Shown: positions 16,823 through 26,089, counted from the first letter of the stretch. The stretch is DNA of 64,000 bases from an uncultured Alphaproteobacteria bacterium (GCA_944393685.1 CALYAW010000002.1:205586-269585); one strand, 5' to 3'. The notes: generated by a model not told the origin, from the letters alone. Made by a program: numbers and translations.

Positions 16823-17215
16823 TTACTTGGTTTCTTCTTCACGAGCCTTGGCTGCTGCCGACAAATCATCGGCAATACGAGCTGAACGACCACGCAAAGC
16901 GCGCAAGAAATACAACTTAGCACGACGAATCTTACCAATACGAGCAACTTCAATTTTTGCTACGTTAGGAGAATACAGTGGAAATACACGTTCTACTCCT
17001 TCACCAAACGAAATCTTACGAACGGTAAAAGAAGAATTGAGACCGTCATTCTTACGTGCAATACAAACGCCTTCATATACCTGAATACGTTCGCGATCAC
17101 CTTCTTTTACCTTGGTGTGCACTTTCAGAGTATCGCCAGGCTTGAAGTCTGGAAGGTTTTTACCTTCGGTGAGCTTTGCCATTTGCTCTTTTTCAATATT
17201 TTCAATAATGTTCAT
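16823..17215 (-). CDS. rplS: Ribosomal protein L19
   Basis: Large-subunit protein at the 30S-50S interface (130 aa). The [20 protein letters not shown] and [17 protein letters not shown] segments are typical of L19, and the tail extends past the usual KLYFLR end by a short Ala/Glu-rich stretch. The start is the ATG at 17215 ([11 protein letters not shown]), the family start; the frame continues upstream without a ribosome site. Last gene of the ffh-rpsP-rimM-trmD-rplS block. Confidence 0.95.
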   Translation of the reverse strand: MNIIENIEKEQMAKLTEGKNLPDFKPGDTLKVHTKVKEGDRERIQVYEGVCIARKNDGLNSSFTVRKISFGEGVERVFPLYSPNVAKIEVARIGKIRRAKLYFLRALRGRSARIADDLSAAAKAREEETK

Positions 17216-17254
17216 CAGTTTTACCCTTTTTTTGTAATTGGTTAGCTTGTACAC

Positions 17255-17944
17255 CTAATTCTTTTCAGAATCAAGATATTTTTTCCATAAGTCAGGCCGT
17301 CTGACCTTAGTTACTTCTTTGGATTGCATCAAACGCCAATCCGCAATTTTGCGATGATGCCCGCTCAACAATACTTCCGGAATCTTCCGCCCCTCCCAAA
17401 CCGCTGGTTTGGTATATTGCGGATATTCCAATAATCCGGATTCAAAACTCTCGTTCTCCGCTGAATCCGAATTGCCCAGTACCCCAGGCAATAAACGAAC
17501 TATTGCATCTAACATAATACTCGCTGCTTGCTCTCCTCCGGTCAGAATATAGTCTCCAATAGAGATATCTTCGGCTCCATAGGCCTCCAGAACTCGCTCG
17601 TCTATTCCCTCAAAACGACTGCATATAATTGTCAGTTCCGTTTCTGTAGCTAACTCTCTCACCAATCTTTGGGTAAGAGGCTTGCCTCGAGGCGACATAT
17701 TTATCAGGCGACCTCCGGTGTAGTGCTGTTTAAGAGCCGCTCCCAATACATCTGGACGCATTACCATTCCGGCTCCGCCACCTGCGGGAGTATCATCAAC
17801 GGAACCATGCTTATCAAAAGCAAAATCCCTAATATTGACTGTCTCCAAAAACCACTTCTTCTCTGCCAGAGCCTTTCCTGTCAGGGAATATCCCAAAAAT
17901 CCCGGAAACATCTCGGGAAATATGGTCAAAACCTTAACCCTCAA
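17255..17944 (-). CDS. trmD: tRNA (guanine-37-N1)-methyltransferase
   Basis: Methylates G37 of tRNAs with SAM, preventing +1 frameshifting (229 aa). The trefoil-knot SPOUT domain is visible: [12 protein letters not shown] at the start, [39 protein letters not shown] and [11 protein letters not shown]. The likely start is the TTG at 17944 (RVKVLTIF), six bases after a GAGGAGA site and overlapping rimM by 11 bases; an in-frame ATG at 17971 lies well inside rimM. Confidence 0.95.
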   Translation of the reverse strand: MRVKVLTIFPEMFPGFLGYSLTGKALAEKKWFLETVNIRDFAFDKHGSVDDTPAGGGAGMVMRPDVLGAALKQHYTGGRLINMSPRGKPLTQRLVRELATETELTIICSRFEGIDERVLEAYGAEDISIGDYILTGGEQAASIMLDAIVRLLPGVLGNSDSAENESFESGLLEYPQYTKPAVWEGRKIPEVLLSGHHRKIADWRLMQSKEVTKVRRPDLWKKYLDSEKN

Positions 17945-18467
17945 CAAGATCTCCTCGTTCTTCCGGTGCAAACTGCATCATCTCAACAATAATAAAACCT
18001 TTTTCAATATCAATAATCGGAACATATTGTTTGCTAAAAGGCAACATCTCCAATGTTCCGTCTGCCATTTTGAGCTCTATCAAATCTCCGGCGCCAAAGT
18101 TATATAAGGCATTAACTTGTGCAATCCGTTCTCCTTTGATATTTTGAACATCAAGGCCTATCAGATCGGCGTGATAAAACTCTTCTTCTTTTAGTTCCGG
18201 TAAGCGAGAACGCTCTATATAAAAACCGGTCCCTATCAATGTTTCTGCAGTGGTTCGATCTTCTATTCCTTTTATCTTAACACGCAGAAGCTCTTTTGAA
18301 TGGCCGACTATTTTGAGTTCAAATTCGCGGTCTCCCGTTTGGTTGCTAACCTTTCCATATCTGGTCAGATTGTGCTCATCTTCGGTATAAGTCTTAACTT
18401 TGACCTCCCCTCTGATGCCGTGCACACCAACTACGGCTCCCAAACAAATTTTTTCCTCTCGCGTCAT
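17934..18467 (-). CDS. rimM: Ribosome maturation factor RimM
   Basis: Assists assembly of the 30S head (177 aa). The N-terminal [20 protein letters not shown] is the RimM signature, followed by a PRC-barrel domain with [12 protein letters not shown]. It sits between rpsP and trmD as in most bacteria. Confidence 0.95.
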   Translation of the reverse strand: MTREEKICLGAVVGVHGIRGEVKVKTYTEDEHNLTRYGKVSNQTGDREFELKIVGHSKELLRVKIKGIEDRTTAETLIGTGFYIERSRLPELKEEEFYHADLIGLDVQNIKGERIAQVNALYNFGAGDLIELKMADGTLEMLPFSKQYVPIIDIEKGFIIVEMMQFAPEERGDLVEG

Positions 18468-18511
18468 TAATATCTACCTTTAGGTTGAGAAATAACTAAT
18501 AGGTTGTCTGC

Positions 18512-18928
18512 TTATTCTGCGTTGTTTTCTTCGGCAGGAGCAGATGCTTCCGCTGCAGCAGCTTCCGCTGCAGCAGCTTCGGCTGCGGCTCTTGCTTTTT
18601 CTTCTTTTTCTTTCAGTCTTTCCTGTGCTTTTGCTTTGGGAGCTGACTTATTGGGTTGTTCACGTAATACTACTTTTGATGTTAAACCAAGATTAGACAA
18701 CATCTTCTGAAGTCTTTCTGTCGGCTGAGCTCCTTGTGACAACCAATATTTTACACGCTCTTCGTTAATGGTTAATCTTTCCGCATGATCTTGAGGTAAC
18801 ATTGGATTATAAGAACCCAATCTTTCAATAAAACGACCATCGCGAGGAGATCTTTGATCTGCTGCTACAACTTTGTAAAATGGACGTTTTTTTGAACCAC
18901 CACGTGACAGTCTGATACGTACTGACAT
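18512..18928 (-). CDS. rpsP: Ribosomal protein S16 with an Ala/Glu-rich tail
   Basis: Small-subunit assembly protein (138 aa). The core ([20 protein letters not shown], then [13 protein letters not shown]) is canonical S16 for about 90 residues. The last 40 residues are a low-complexity basic-then-acidic tail made of AAAEA units and encoded by GCAGCAGCTTCCG-type repeats, longer than in most bacteria. Such tails are common in alphaproteobacterial S16 and are probably disordered. Confidence 0.95.
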   Translation of the reverse strand: MSVRIRLSRGGSKKRPFYKVVAADQRSPRDGRFIERLGSYNPMLPQDHAERLTINEERVKYWLSQGAQPTERLQKMLSNLGLTSKVVLREQPNKSAPKAKAQERLKEKEEKARAAAEAAAAEAAAAEASAPAEENNAE

Positions 18929-18947
18929 TTATTTTCCTTTCTTTATA

Positions 18948-20324
18948 TTATGACTTCTTTCCGCCAAACATTGCGCCTGTCGGAAACCCTTTTAACATGG
19001 CCGATGACAATATGTTTTTCATACCGCCATGGCCGATTCTCTTCATCATGGTCGACATTTGCTCATACGATTTGAGCAACTTATTGACCTCATGAACTTC
19101 TACTCCGGAGCCTACCGCAATACGTTTCTTGCGGGATGCCTTGATAATATCGGGATTCCTTCTCTCTGCTTTGGTCATTGAGAGAATTATCGCCTCTTGT
19201 TTTTTTATCAAATTGTCGCCGACTCCGGCAGCTTCAATCTGACTCTTAAACTTGGACAAGCCAGGTATCATTCCAATAATTCCACCGACTGAGCCCAACT
19301 TTTGAACCTGTCTTAACTGACTTAACATATCATTTAAGTCAAATTTTCCTTTAAGCATTTGCTCGGCAAGTTTTTGCGCATCTTCTTGATTGACATTTTC
19401 TATGGCCCGCTCAACTAACGATACAACATCTCCTTGCCCAAGAATCCTGCTCGCCAATCGATCAGCATGAAATTCTTCCAATTCATCTAGTTTTTCTCCG
19501 GTTCCCAATAACTTTATCGGAACACCTGAAACCATCTTCATCGACAAGGCTGCTCCTGCTCGTGAAGAACCATCTATTCTGGTAAGAACTATGCCCGTTA
19601 TGCCTACTTGCTCATTAAAGGCCTTGGCTGTGGCACACGCATCTTGTCCCATAAGCGCATCCGCAACCAAGAGGACTTCCATGGGCGAGGAAATCTTTTT
19701 GATTTCAGATATCTCTTGCATTAAATTTTCATCAATGTACAAACGTCCGGCCGAATCGAAAATTATAACGTCAAAACCACCTCTTTTACCATACGCCAAC
19801 GCCCTTTGGGTAATTTCAACCGGCTTTTCCCCTTTGACAATCGGCAATGAATAACCGTTAATTTGCGTTGCTAACTGCTCCAATTGTTCTTGGGCTGCCG
19901 GACGATATACGTCAAGGGAGACCAACAATACTTTCTTTTTATTTCTCTGTGCCAATCTCTTGGCTATTTTGGCCGATGTGGTCGTCTTTCCAGAGCCTTG
20001 CAAGCCCACCATCAGAATACTAACCGGAGGAGCTGATCTGAAATCCAGTTCAGCTTGTTCCGAACTTAATAATTTTACCAGTTCATCATGGACTATTTTT
20101 ATGACCATCTGACCCGGTTGTATGGATCGTACCACTTTTTCTCCTAAAGCCTGCTCTTTGACCGATGCTATAAATTCCTTTACTACAGGTAAGGATACAT
20201 CCGCCTCCAAAAGAGCAATACGAATCTCACGCATGGTGCTGTTTATATCTTCTTCACTCAGAACCCCGCGTGAAGTTATTTTATTAAAAACAGCCGTCAG
20301 TTTGTCTGTCAAACTTTCGAACAT
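18948..20324 (-). CDS. ffh: Signal recognition particle protein Ffh
   Basis: GTPase that binds the SRP RNA and signal sequences and delivers ribosomes to FtsY (458 aa). N domain, then the G domain with GLQGSGKTTTSAKIA (P loop), DVYRPAAQEQLEQL, FDSAGRLYID and TRIDGSSRAGAALS, and a Met-rich M domain ending in GFPTGAMFGGKKS. First gene of the rpsP-rimM-trmD-rplS block, with its own promoter and a structured leader. Confidence 0.95.
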   Translation of the reverse strand: MFESLTDKLTAVFNKITSRGVLSEEDINSTMREIRIALLEADVSLPVVKEFIASVKEQALGEKVVRSIQPGQMVIKIVHDELVKLLSSEQAELDFRSAPPVSILMVGLQGSGKTTTSAKIAKRLAQRNKKKVLLVSLDVYRPAAQEQLEQLATQINGYSLPIVKGEKPVEITQRALAYGKRGGFDVIIFDSAGRLYIDENLMQEISEIKKISSPMEVLLVADALMGQDACATAKAFNEQVGITGIVLTRIDGSSRAGAALSMKMVSGVPIKLLGTGEKLDELEEFHADRLASRILGQGDVVSLVERAIENVNQEDAQKLAEQMLKGKFDLNDMLSQLRQVQKLGSVGGIIGMIPGLSKFKSQIEAAGVGDNLIKKQEAIILSMTKAERRNPDIIKASRKKRIAVGSGVEVHEVNKLLKSYEQMSTMMKRIGHGGMKNILSSAMLKGFPTGAMFGGKKS

Positions 20325-20357
20325 TGCGTTTAATTCCTTTTATTTAAACCTCTAACG

Positions 20358-20402
20358 CGCCAGTGTGCGAACCCTCGCTGACTGGCGGCACTCCTTGGAG
20401 TG
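20358..20402 (-). promoter_or_regulatory. Two tandem hairpins in the ffh leader
   Basis: CGCCAGT and ACTGGCG (20358-20364, 20381-20387) enclose an inner GCGA/TCGC pairing, and CACTCC/GGAGTG lies at 20389-20402. Both fall in the expected 5' leader of the ffh transcript. No T run follows, so they are not terminators. Possible autoregulatory or stability structure. Confidence 0.5.
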
Positions 20403-20440
20403 TATATAATTTTTCGGCTTTAATATGAAAAATCGACTTC

Positions 20441-20469
20441 CTTATATATATTTTTTTGATATTTGTCAA
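20441..20469 (-). promoter_or_regulatory. Predicted sigma70 promoter of ffh
   Basis: On the minus strand TTGACA (20464-20469) and TATAAG (20441-20446) are separated by 17 bases, giving a leader of about 110 bases before the ffh start. Confidence 0.6.
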
Positions 20470-20555
20470 CTCTAATTTCTTGCCTCAGACCTCTTCAAAA
20501 AACGTTTACACCTCATATTTATATAAGAAAATTAAATAATAGGAGCTCTTAACAT

Positions 20556-22157
20556 ATGAAAGTTGTGATTATTGGCGGAGGTCTTGCCGGCATATCTGTT
20601 GCCACTCATCTGCGGCGAAGAAATGAAAACTCTGAGATTGTCATTCTTGAAAAAAATAATGAATTTGCTGTTTCAGCCTCTGCATTACCTTATCTTTTGA
20701 GCGGAACAATCTCTAAACCTGAAGATATTATCGGTGCAACAGTAAATCAAATGAAACAAATATTCAAAATTGACGTCAAATTAAATCATGAAGTGATTGA
20801 TATTGACCGTAAAAATAAAATTCTTACATTGGAGGGAAAACCTCCTCTCAGCTATGATAAATTAGTTTTGGCAACCGGCGCTAGTCAATTAAGACCTGAT
20901 ATTGAAGGTATTCTGGCCGATAATATTTTTACTATTCGGGATTTGCGTTCAATTGATACAATAAAAACCTATTACGAAGCTGTCGGAGCAAAAAAAATAT
21001 TAATCTTAGGTGCTGGAAATATAGGTCTAAATACTGCCGAAGCATTTGCTTCCATCGGAGCTGAAATACTTGTCGTTGAGAAAGAATCTCACATTATCCC
21101 GTATTTGGACCCGGAAATGACACGAAGAATAGAAAATCGCTTGCAAAATTTTGATGTAAAACTTTATCTTGGCAAGCAAGTCGTCGGTTTTCGTGATGGT
21201 TTTGCTCGTCTTGGCAACGGGGCTCGAATCAAATATGATCTTGCTGTTATAACAACAGGGGTTAGACCTGATGTTAAGTTACCTATTATGGCTGATATTA
21301 ACTTAGGCCAAAGCGGAGGTATTTTAGTCAATAATTATATGCAAACCAACGATCCTGATATTTTTGCAGCCGGTGCAAATGTCGAATTTATCAATTCCAT
21401 AACAGGATTTTCTGAACGCTGGACCAATGCTCCGCTCACTGTCATGCAAGCAAATATTGTTGCTGAGTTTTTATGCGGAAATAAAATCTCTTCCGAAGAG
21501 GTAGTTCCGTGCGATATCATAAAAATATTCGGATACACCGTGGCTATGACTGGCGCCAATGAAAATCAACTCACAAAAGCGAAGATTTCCCACAAACATA
21601 TTTATTTACAACAAAATAATTGTGATATTTATATGCCTCAATCACAACCGATGCTTTTTAAGCTCATTTTTGCTCCAGATGGAACCATTCTTGGGCTTCA
21701 AGGTATAGGGACGCAAGGAATTGATGCTCGCATTAATATTGTGGCAGAACTCATCAAAAAAAAGGCCTCAATTTTTGATTTAAGTCGTGTTTTGATTGCC
21801 TATGCCCCTCCTTTTTCTATGCCTAAAGATGCTTTGAACAATCTTGGAAATCTGGCTCTAAGCTGTTTAAACGGAAAAATTCAATATTTTGATGTACAAA
21901 ATCTTTCTTTGGAAGATGTTTTTTTGGTTGATGTCAGACAGCAAAAAAGTTTTGAAAAGAGGCATCTTCCTAATGCCATCAATTTTCCTATTCAAACAAT
22001 ACGAGATAATTTATCTTCTTTTCCTCATGATAAAAAAATTGTTTTTTACTGTAACCAAGGATATGGAGCTTATCTTGCCTATTGTATTTTGCGCAACCGC
22101 GGTTTTAAGAACGCCTATCTGCTCAATACGCCTTATGACATCAGCTTTGACTTATAA
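20556..22157 (+). CDS. CoA-disulfide-reductase-like flavoprotein fused to rhodanese, redox Cys replaced
   Basis: A 533-aa FAD/NAD(P)H oxidoreductase of the CoA-disulfide reductase / NADH oxidase family with a C-terminal rhodanese domain. FAD motif VVIIGGGLAGISVA at the start, NAD(P) motif ILILGAGNIGLNTAE near 150, and NDPDIFAAGANVEF before the dimer domain. The family's redox Cys (in NCGLPY) is replaced: the segment reads SASALPY with Ser42 at that place. The rhodanese domain (about 440-533) keeps its Cys (Cys499 in FYCNQGYGA). A persulfide-handling role through the rhodanese is possible, while classical disulfide reduction is doubtful. AGGAG precedes the start; monocistronic. Confidence 0.85.
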   Translation: MKVVIIGGGLAGISVATHLRRRNENSEIVILEKNNEFAVSASALPYLLSGTISKPEDIIGATVNQMKQIFKIDVKLNHEVIDIDRKNKILTLEGKPPLSYDKLVLATGASQLRPDIEGILADNIFTIRDLRSIDTIKTYYEAVGAKKILILGAGNIGLNTAEAFASIGAEILVVEKESHIIPYLDPEMTRRIENRLQNFDVKLYLGKQVVGFRDGFARLGNGARIKYDLAVITTGVRPDVKLPIMADINLGQSGGILVNNYMQTNDPDIFAAGANVEFINSITGFSERWTNAPLTVMQANIVAEFLCGNKISSEEVVPCDIIKIFGYTVAMTGANENQLTKAKISHKHIYLQQNNCDIYMPQSQPMLFKLIFAPDGTILGLQGIGTQGIDARINIVAELIKKKASIFDLSRVLIAYAPPFSMPKDALNNLGNLALSCLNGKIQYFDVQNLSLEDVFLVDVRQQKSFEKRHLPNAINFPIQTIRDNLSSFPHDKKIVFYCNQGYGAYLAYCILRNRGFKNAYLLNTPYDISFDL

Positions 22158-22342
22158 TAAATAAAATTTCTTATTAGGATTAAATTTTTATCAAAATCAA
22201 AAAAATTATCTATTTATTCAGTCTTACTTTTTAATATCCATATTTCTTTTATAATACTATCTAAATACTCTCTTTTCTTCTTTTTAAAAAAAATTCTTGC
22301 AAGTTAATTTTTTTTAAGCTATTAAAAGTGTGTCTTAAAAAT

Positions 22343-22418
22343 GGTCCCATCGTCTAGCGGCCTAGGACACCGCCCTCTCACGGCGGGAACGCGAGTTCGA
22401 TTCTCGCTGGGATCACCA
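22343..22418 (+). tRNA. tRNA-Glu (anticodon CTC)
   Basis: A 76-base cloverleaf: acceptor GGTCCCA/TGGGATC with one G-T pair, anticodon stem CCGCC/GGCGG with loop CTCTCAC (anticodon CTC, reading GAG), T-arm GCGAGTTCGATTCTCGC, and an encoded CCA. Confidence 0.95.
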
Positions 22419-22426
22419 ATTAGAAC

Positions 22427-22455
22427 GGCAGTCATGAAAATGGCTGCCTTTTCTT
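22427..22455 (+). terminator. Terminator after tRNA-Glu
   Basis: GGCAGTCAT and ATGGCTGCC pair (one G-T), followed by TTTTCTTTT. Confidence 0.75.
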
Positions 22456-22732
22456 TTATTTCTAAGCCTCATCTTGAACTCTAATATTTCATTTCTAAAA
22501 ATAGTCATTTTCTCAATTTATCCGAACTTTTTAATTTATTATAATAAACTAAAAATTTTATGGATACATTTATTTCTTTAGAGCCTATTACGTGGTTGTC
22601 TTATTTACAATATATGCAATTTTTACCTGAAAGAAGTCAGTCTCAATTGTTAAATTCATTAACATTAAATAAAAATCACTTAAGATAAAGTCTGTTTGTA
22701 AAGCATATTATAAGCACCTTCTATTCAATTTG
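22456..22732. other. AT-rich intergenic stretch without a convincing gene
   Basis: Together with the flanking terminators this makes about 370 bases without a supported gene. It is very AT-rich. A 42-codon rightward frame (22560-22688) is present but has no ribosome site and is not called. No repeat or RNA recognised. Confidence 0.5.
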
Positions 22733-22757
22733 AAAAGCCTCCGTCATGGAGGCTTTC
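22733..22757. terminator. Terminator after cheR
   Basis: AAAGCCTCC and GGAGGCTTT pair around GTCAT, with a TTTT run on the minus strand, ending the chpT-receiver-cheR operon. Confidence 0.75.
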
Positions 22758-22785
22758 TTGTTTATGAAATATATGTTCTTTCTGT

Positions 22786-23739
22786 TTATTTATTAAATAC
22801 GTTTTTCTTAAAAGCCTCCGATGCAAAAGGACGCTTTGCGGACAAATAATCCGGACGCTGAAAACTCGGCATTGCCAAACTCCCTGACCTGGTATCCGAA
22901 ATATTTTGCAAATCAACGGATTTACTACCAGCATTTTTACATATATAAGCGCTATTAAAACCATTTATCGGCTCATAAAATTTTTCAATTGAAGATACAT
23001 GCTCATTCTTTCCTAAATACAAAATACCATTTGGCGTCTGAACCTGACTGATGCGTGCTAATATTTGTTCTTGATATTCCGGAGCGAAATATCTTAATAC
23101 GTTGCGACAAAATATCATATCATATAAGGAATTTGTCGTTAAACGATCCAACATATTATAGCGTCGGAACTCAACTAATTTGCTAACATTGGATTTAATG
23201 CGCCACTGCTCCCCTTCCGGAGTAAAATATTCCAATATCATTTGCGCATTTAACCCCATCTGCACTTCAAAATTATTGTAAAGACCTTTTTGTGCCTTGG
23301 CAATTGATAAAGACGAAATATCCGTTCCTAAAATATGAATATCCCAATTTTCAATTCCCAACAGCTTATTTTTTAGTGCAAAAGTTACAGAATAGGCTTC
23401 TTGCCCGGTACTGCAGCCTAATGACCAAAAACGTAGTTTTTTGCCAGAACGATTATTGTCTATTATCCGAGGCAATAACCTTTCTTGAAATTGCTCAAAC
23501 ATATCATAATCACGACAAAAAGACGTATCTGAAAATGCTAAGCTCTCCACAACTTGGGCTATCAACGCTCTGGAGCCGACTTTCAACTCCGCGACCAAAT
23601 CCTCTACCGAAGGATAAGACTTCTCTCGAATAAAGTTGGAAATTTTTTTATCAATAACAAAGTATTGTTCTTCATCAAATTCCCAACCGGCATTCTGACG
23701 GAGAAGATTTATCAAAAACTCAAAATCCTGTTTTTTCAT
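22786..23739 (-). CDS. cheR: Chemotaxis methyltransferase CheR
   Basis: SAM-dependent O-methyltransferase that adds methyl groups to glutamates of chemoreceptors (317 aa). The N-terminal helical domain contains SLAFSDTSFCRDYDMF. The methyltransferase domain has FWSLGCSTGQEAYSVTFAL (SAM loop), LGTDISSLSIAKAQKGLY, and MIFCRNVLRYF. The C-terminal 50 residues beyond the domain are polar and end without a receptor-tethering motif. It lies downstream of chpT and a receiver gene, an alphaproteobacterial arrangement that links chemotaxis and cell-cycle signalling genes. AGGAG precedes the start. Confidence 0.9.
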   Translation of the reverse strand: MKKQDFEFLINLLRQNAGWEFDEEQYFVIDKKISNFIREKSYPSVEDLVAELKVGSRALIAQVVESLAFSDTSFCRDYDMFEQFQERLLPRIIDNNRSGKKLRFWSLGCSTGQEAYSVTFALKNKLLGIENWDIHILGTDISSLSIAKAQKGLYNNFEVQMGLNAQMILEYFTPEGEQWRIKSNVSKLVEFRRYNMLDRLTTNSLYDMIFCRNVLRYFAPEYQEQILARISQVQTPNGILYLGKNEHVSSIEKFYEPINGFNSAYICKNAGSKSVDLQNISDTRSGSLAMPSFQRPDYLSAKRPFASEAFKKNVFNK

Positions 23740-23751
23740 GGCTTCTCCTTC

Positions 23752-24117
23752 TTATATTAGTTTCATTATTGCCAGCTTTGTTGCGATTATGTCCTCGTCA
23801 AACGGACGCATAATAAAATCATCCGCCCCGCCTTCCAATGCTTGGCGCATAATATCCACATCTTTTACATATGAACAAAATACAAATCGCGGTTGTTTGA
23901 TTTTACGATCCGAGCGAATCTTATACAACACATCTATTCCATCCATTAAAGGAAGCGTCCAATCACTGATAATCAAATCCGCCGGTGTTTGTGCATGGAG
24001 TTCTATAATCTCTTCGCCATCTTCAGCCTCATCTACGTCAAAACCAAAATTCTCCATGATTTTACGAAGAAGCATCCTCATAATTTTGGAATCATCGGCT
24101 ATGATACAACGTAACAT
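23752..24117 (-). CDS. Single-domain response regulator (CheY-like)
   Basis: A 121-aa receiver with no output domain. The acidic pocket (ADDS near 7-10) and the phosphorylated Asp52 in ISDWTLPLMDG are present. The conserved Lys of the last loop is replaced by Arg104 (DFIMRPF), and the switch Thr/Ser is Ser82. It could take phosphate from ChpT or from a chemotaxis kinase and act by protein contact. GGGAG precedes the start; 14 bases separate it from chpT. Confidence 0.85.
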   Translation of the reverse strand: MLRCIIADDSKIMRMLLRKIMENFGFDVDEAEDGEEIIELHAQTPADLIISDWTLPLMDGIDVLYKIRSDRKIKQPRFVFCSYVKDVDIMRQALEGGADDFIMRPFDEDIIATKLAIMKLI

Positions 24118-24131
24118 CTATCAAACTCCCA

Positions 24132-24731
24132 TTATTCAAAAACAAATCCTAAACCAGCCTGACTAACCAAATAAAACTTTATTCCGCTCTCTCTCACCAA
24201 CGACACTAAATAGGCTATCGGAGCCAATTGTGCATTATCCTCTATATTGCCTGAATTAATCACATTTTTTAATACGGTTACCTTTTCTGCCGAGATTTGC
24301 GCATCTTCATTATGGGTGACTGCAATACCTTGTTGATATGGGCGAACACTTATGGTACCGCCCCGAACTAATATGTCTGCAATACTCATTACTCCTAATA
24401 ATGCTAATCGCGTATAAGCCTCTGGAATGTCATTCCACGCTAAGCTTATCGGATGGTTTCTGCTCCCTATGGTTGCCAGATATCCTCGAGCTGCTTCCTG
24501 CAATATATCTTGTTTTTTGAGATTAGCATTATTCAATCCAAATGCAAGTCGAAAAAATTTCATGCGAGCGCTCAATACATTTGAACTCGTTTTTAATATC
24601 GACTTGATGTCGTCCATAAAGTCGGCATCTCCTTCTTCTAGTAATTCCACCGCATTAGCCACTGCTCCGATGTTTCCTATGATATCGTGACTAAGACGTG
24701 TGCATATTAATTCGGAAATATTCTGTTTCAT
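24132..24731 (-). CDS. chpT: Histidine phosphotransferase ChpT
   Basis: A 199-aa phosphotransfer protein that, in Caulobacter and relatives, passes phosphate from CckA to CtrA and CpdR. The helix with the phosphorylated His is visible at the N-terminus (ICTRLSHDIIGNIGAVANAV, His15), followed by a degenerate kinase-like C-terminal fold with the GTISVRPYQQG segment. CtrA is also in this window (39907-40596), so two ends of the relay are present. First gene of the operon with a receiver and cheR; a preceding exported-protein gene may be co-transcribed (14 bases away). Confidence 0.85.
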   Translation of the reverse strand: MKQNISELICTRLSHDIIGNIGAVANAVELLEEGDADFMDDIKSILKTSSNVLSARMKFFRLAFGLNNANLKKQDILQEAARGYLATIGSRNHPISLAWNDIPEAYTRLALLGVMSIADILVRGGTISVRPYQQGIAVTHNEDAQISAEKVTVLKNVINSGNIEDNAQLAPIAYLVSLVRESGIKFYLVSQAGLGFVFE

Positions 24732-24745
24732 TTTTGCCTTACTTT

Positions 24746-25936
24746 CTAAAAACTATATAAATCGGTATTTAGGTAGCGTTGATCTTCTCTGGACATTCGC
24801 GTATAGTCAAGTTCACGAAGCATCGGATCTTCAAGCAATAACCACCCTGTCTTGGCTTTGAGATATGGTTTATTTCCGCCCATACCCCATATGACCGTTT
24901 CTTTATCATCGGGTTTACCATACTTTTGGTTAATTTTTTTCCAAAAATCATAAATCTTTATATTGCGCAAATATATCGCCTTTTGACTATTTCCCGTAAT
25001 ATTTGATGCTTGAGATGAATATTCGATTTTATAGACTTTATTTTCCGTAAAATTGCTGGTAAATGTTACCTCAATCTCTTCTTTTGTATCATATTTGGCA
25101 TATTTTGTTGTCTGAACGTACTGGTGATTGTCTTTTTTGGCCTTTTGAACAACACATGCCTGTGTACGTTCAAAGCCCACTACACCGCTTCGTCTGCAAT
25201 ATTCTTCATTGCGCCATTTTATAAAATTTGGAACTTGATATTTTTGCATTATTTTTTGAAACCCTCGATTTTGCATGGTTTCATCAACCTGAGACAAACC
25301 CATGCGCAACATAACACCGGAAATATCAAAAACAGAAGCGTTGGAGCGTTTGCTTTTTTGGCCTTCTTGCCGCGCATCTTTTACCAACTTTTCCAACTCA
25401 CTGGCACTGTTCTTCTCTCCGCTTAGCAAGTCTAACGGATTACTTGAAGTAAGTTTGTTAACCCATGTCCCTTCGACTTTGGGTAATGGAATTTTGGGTG
25501 CTGGTTGTGCTGAATCATTTTTGAGCGTGTCTGTTAAATCTTGGCCTTTTTTTATTTGAGGGCTTGCTTCTTGTAAATCTTTTTCCTCAGATTTACTGCT
25601 TAAGATGTCTTCTGTTTTCTCGTTTGAAAGAGATGAAGACTGTCCCTCGGAGGCTTTGTCTTGAGATGATGCAACAGAATCTGACGTTACCGGAGCAAAA
25701 TTTTCAGGATTTCCTTCCTCTCCCCATATGCTCTCATCCTCACTGCCATCCATGAAATCCATGGCTTCTGGCATATCCTCAGAAGGGCTTGGTGATTGAA
25801 CGGCCGTTTTATCCGTATTTGCTGTTTCCACCGGAGGTTCGGCTCCGAACATGACACTTTCCATATCCTCACTGGCTTTTGCCGGAGAACTAATCAATAA
25901 GGTACCTAACAACCCTAAAAAAAACCGATATGGCAT
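24746..25936 (-). CDS. Exported protein of unknown function, acidic linker plus conserved C-terminal domain
   Basis: A 396-aa protein with a signal peptide (FFLGLLGTLLISSPAKA, cut near 22). Residues 23-165 are low-complexity, rich in Ser, Glu, Asp and Pro. From about 165 a folded domain begins (WVNKLTSSNPLDLL), containing Cys pairs at EEYCRRSG and TQACVVQKA, and ending in WGMGGNKPYLKAKTGWLLLE. It would be periplasmic or surface. It lies just upstream of chpT in the same direction, so it may share that transcript. No family recognised. Confidence 0.65.
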   Translation of the reverse strand: MPYRFFLGLLGTLLISSPAKASEDMESVMFGAEPPVETANTDKTAVQSPSPSEDMPEAMDFMDGSEDESIWGEEGNPENFAPVTSDSVASSQDKASEGQSSSLSNEKTEDILSSKSEEKDLQEASPQIKKGQDLTDTLKNDSAQPAPKIPLPKVEGTWVNKLTSSNPLDLLSGEKNSASELEKLVKDARQEGQKSKRSNASVFDISGVMLRMGLSQVDETMQNRGFQKIMQKYQVPNFIKWRNEEYCRRSGVVGFERTQACVVQKAKKDNHQYVQTTKYAKYDTKEEIEVTFTSNFTENKVYKIEYSSQASNITGNSQKAIYLRNIKIYDFWKKINQKYGKPDDKETVIWGMGGNKPYLKAKTGWLLLEDPMLRELDYTRMSREDQRYLNTDLYSF

Positions 25937-26089
25937 GATTATCTCTTCTGTTTGATAAAAATTTTTTTAACTATATTCGTTTTTATGGTGATTGGCAACG
26001 CTTTCAAGCAACTTATCAAATAGAAGTTTTTGTTTACTTTTGTGCGCAAACACATTATAAATCATATATTTTTAAGAAAAGGTTAGATA

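Noticed and set aside
20325..20555. An SRP (4.5S) RNA gene upstream of ffh
   Set aside because: The stem-loops at 20358-20402 do not carry the conserved GGAAGGAAGC-type domain IV loop, and the RNA would overlap the ffh leader.
22560..22688. A 42-codon rightward frame starting MDTFISLEPITWL
   Set aside because: No ribosome site, no promoter, and AT-rich flanks; likely a chance frame between tRNA-Glu and cheR.
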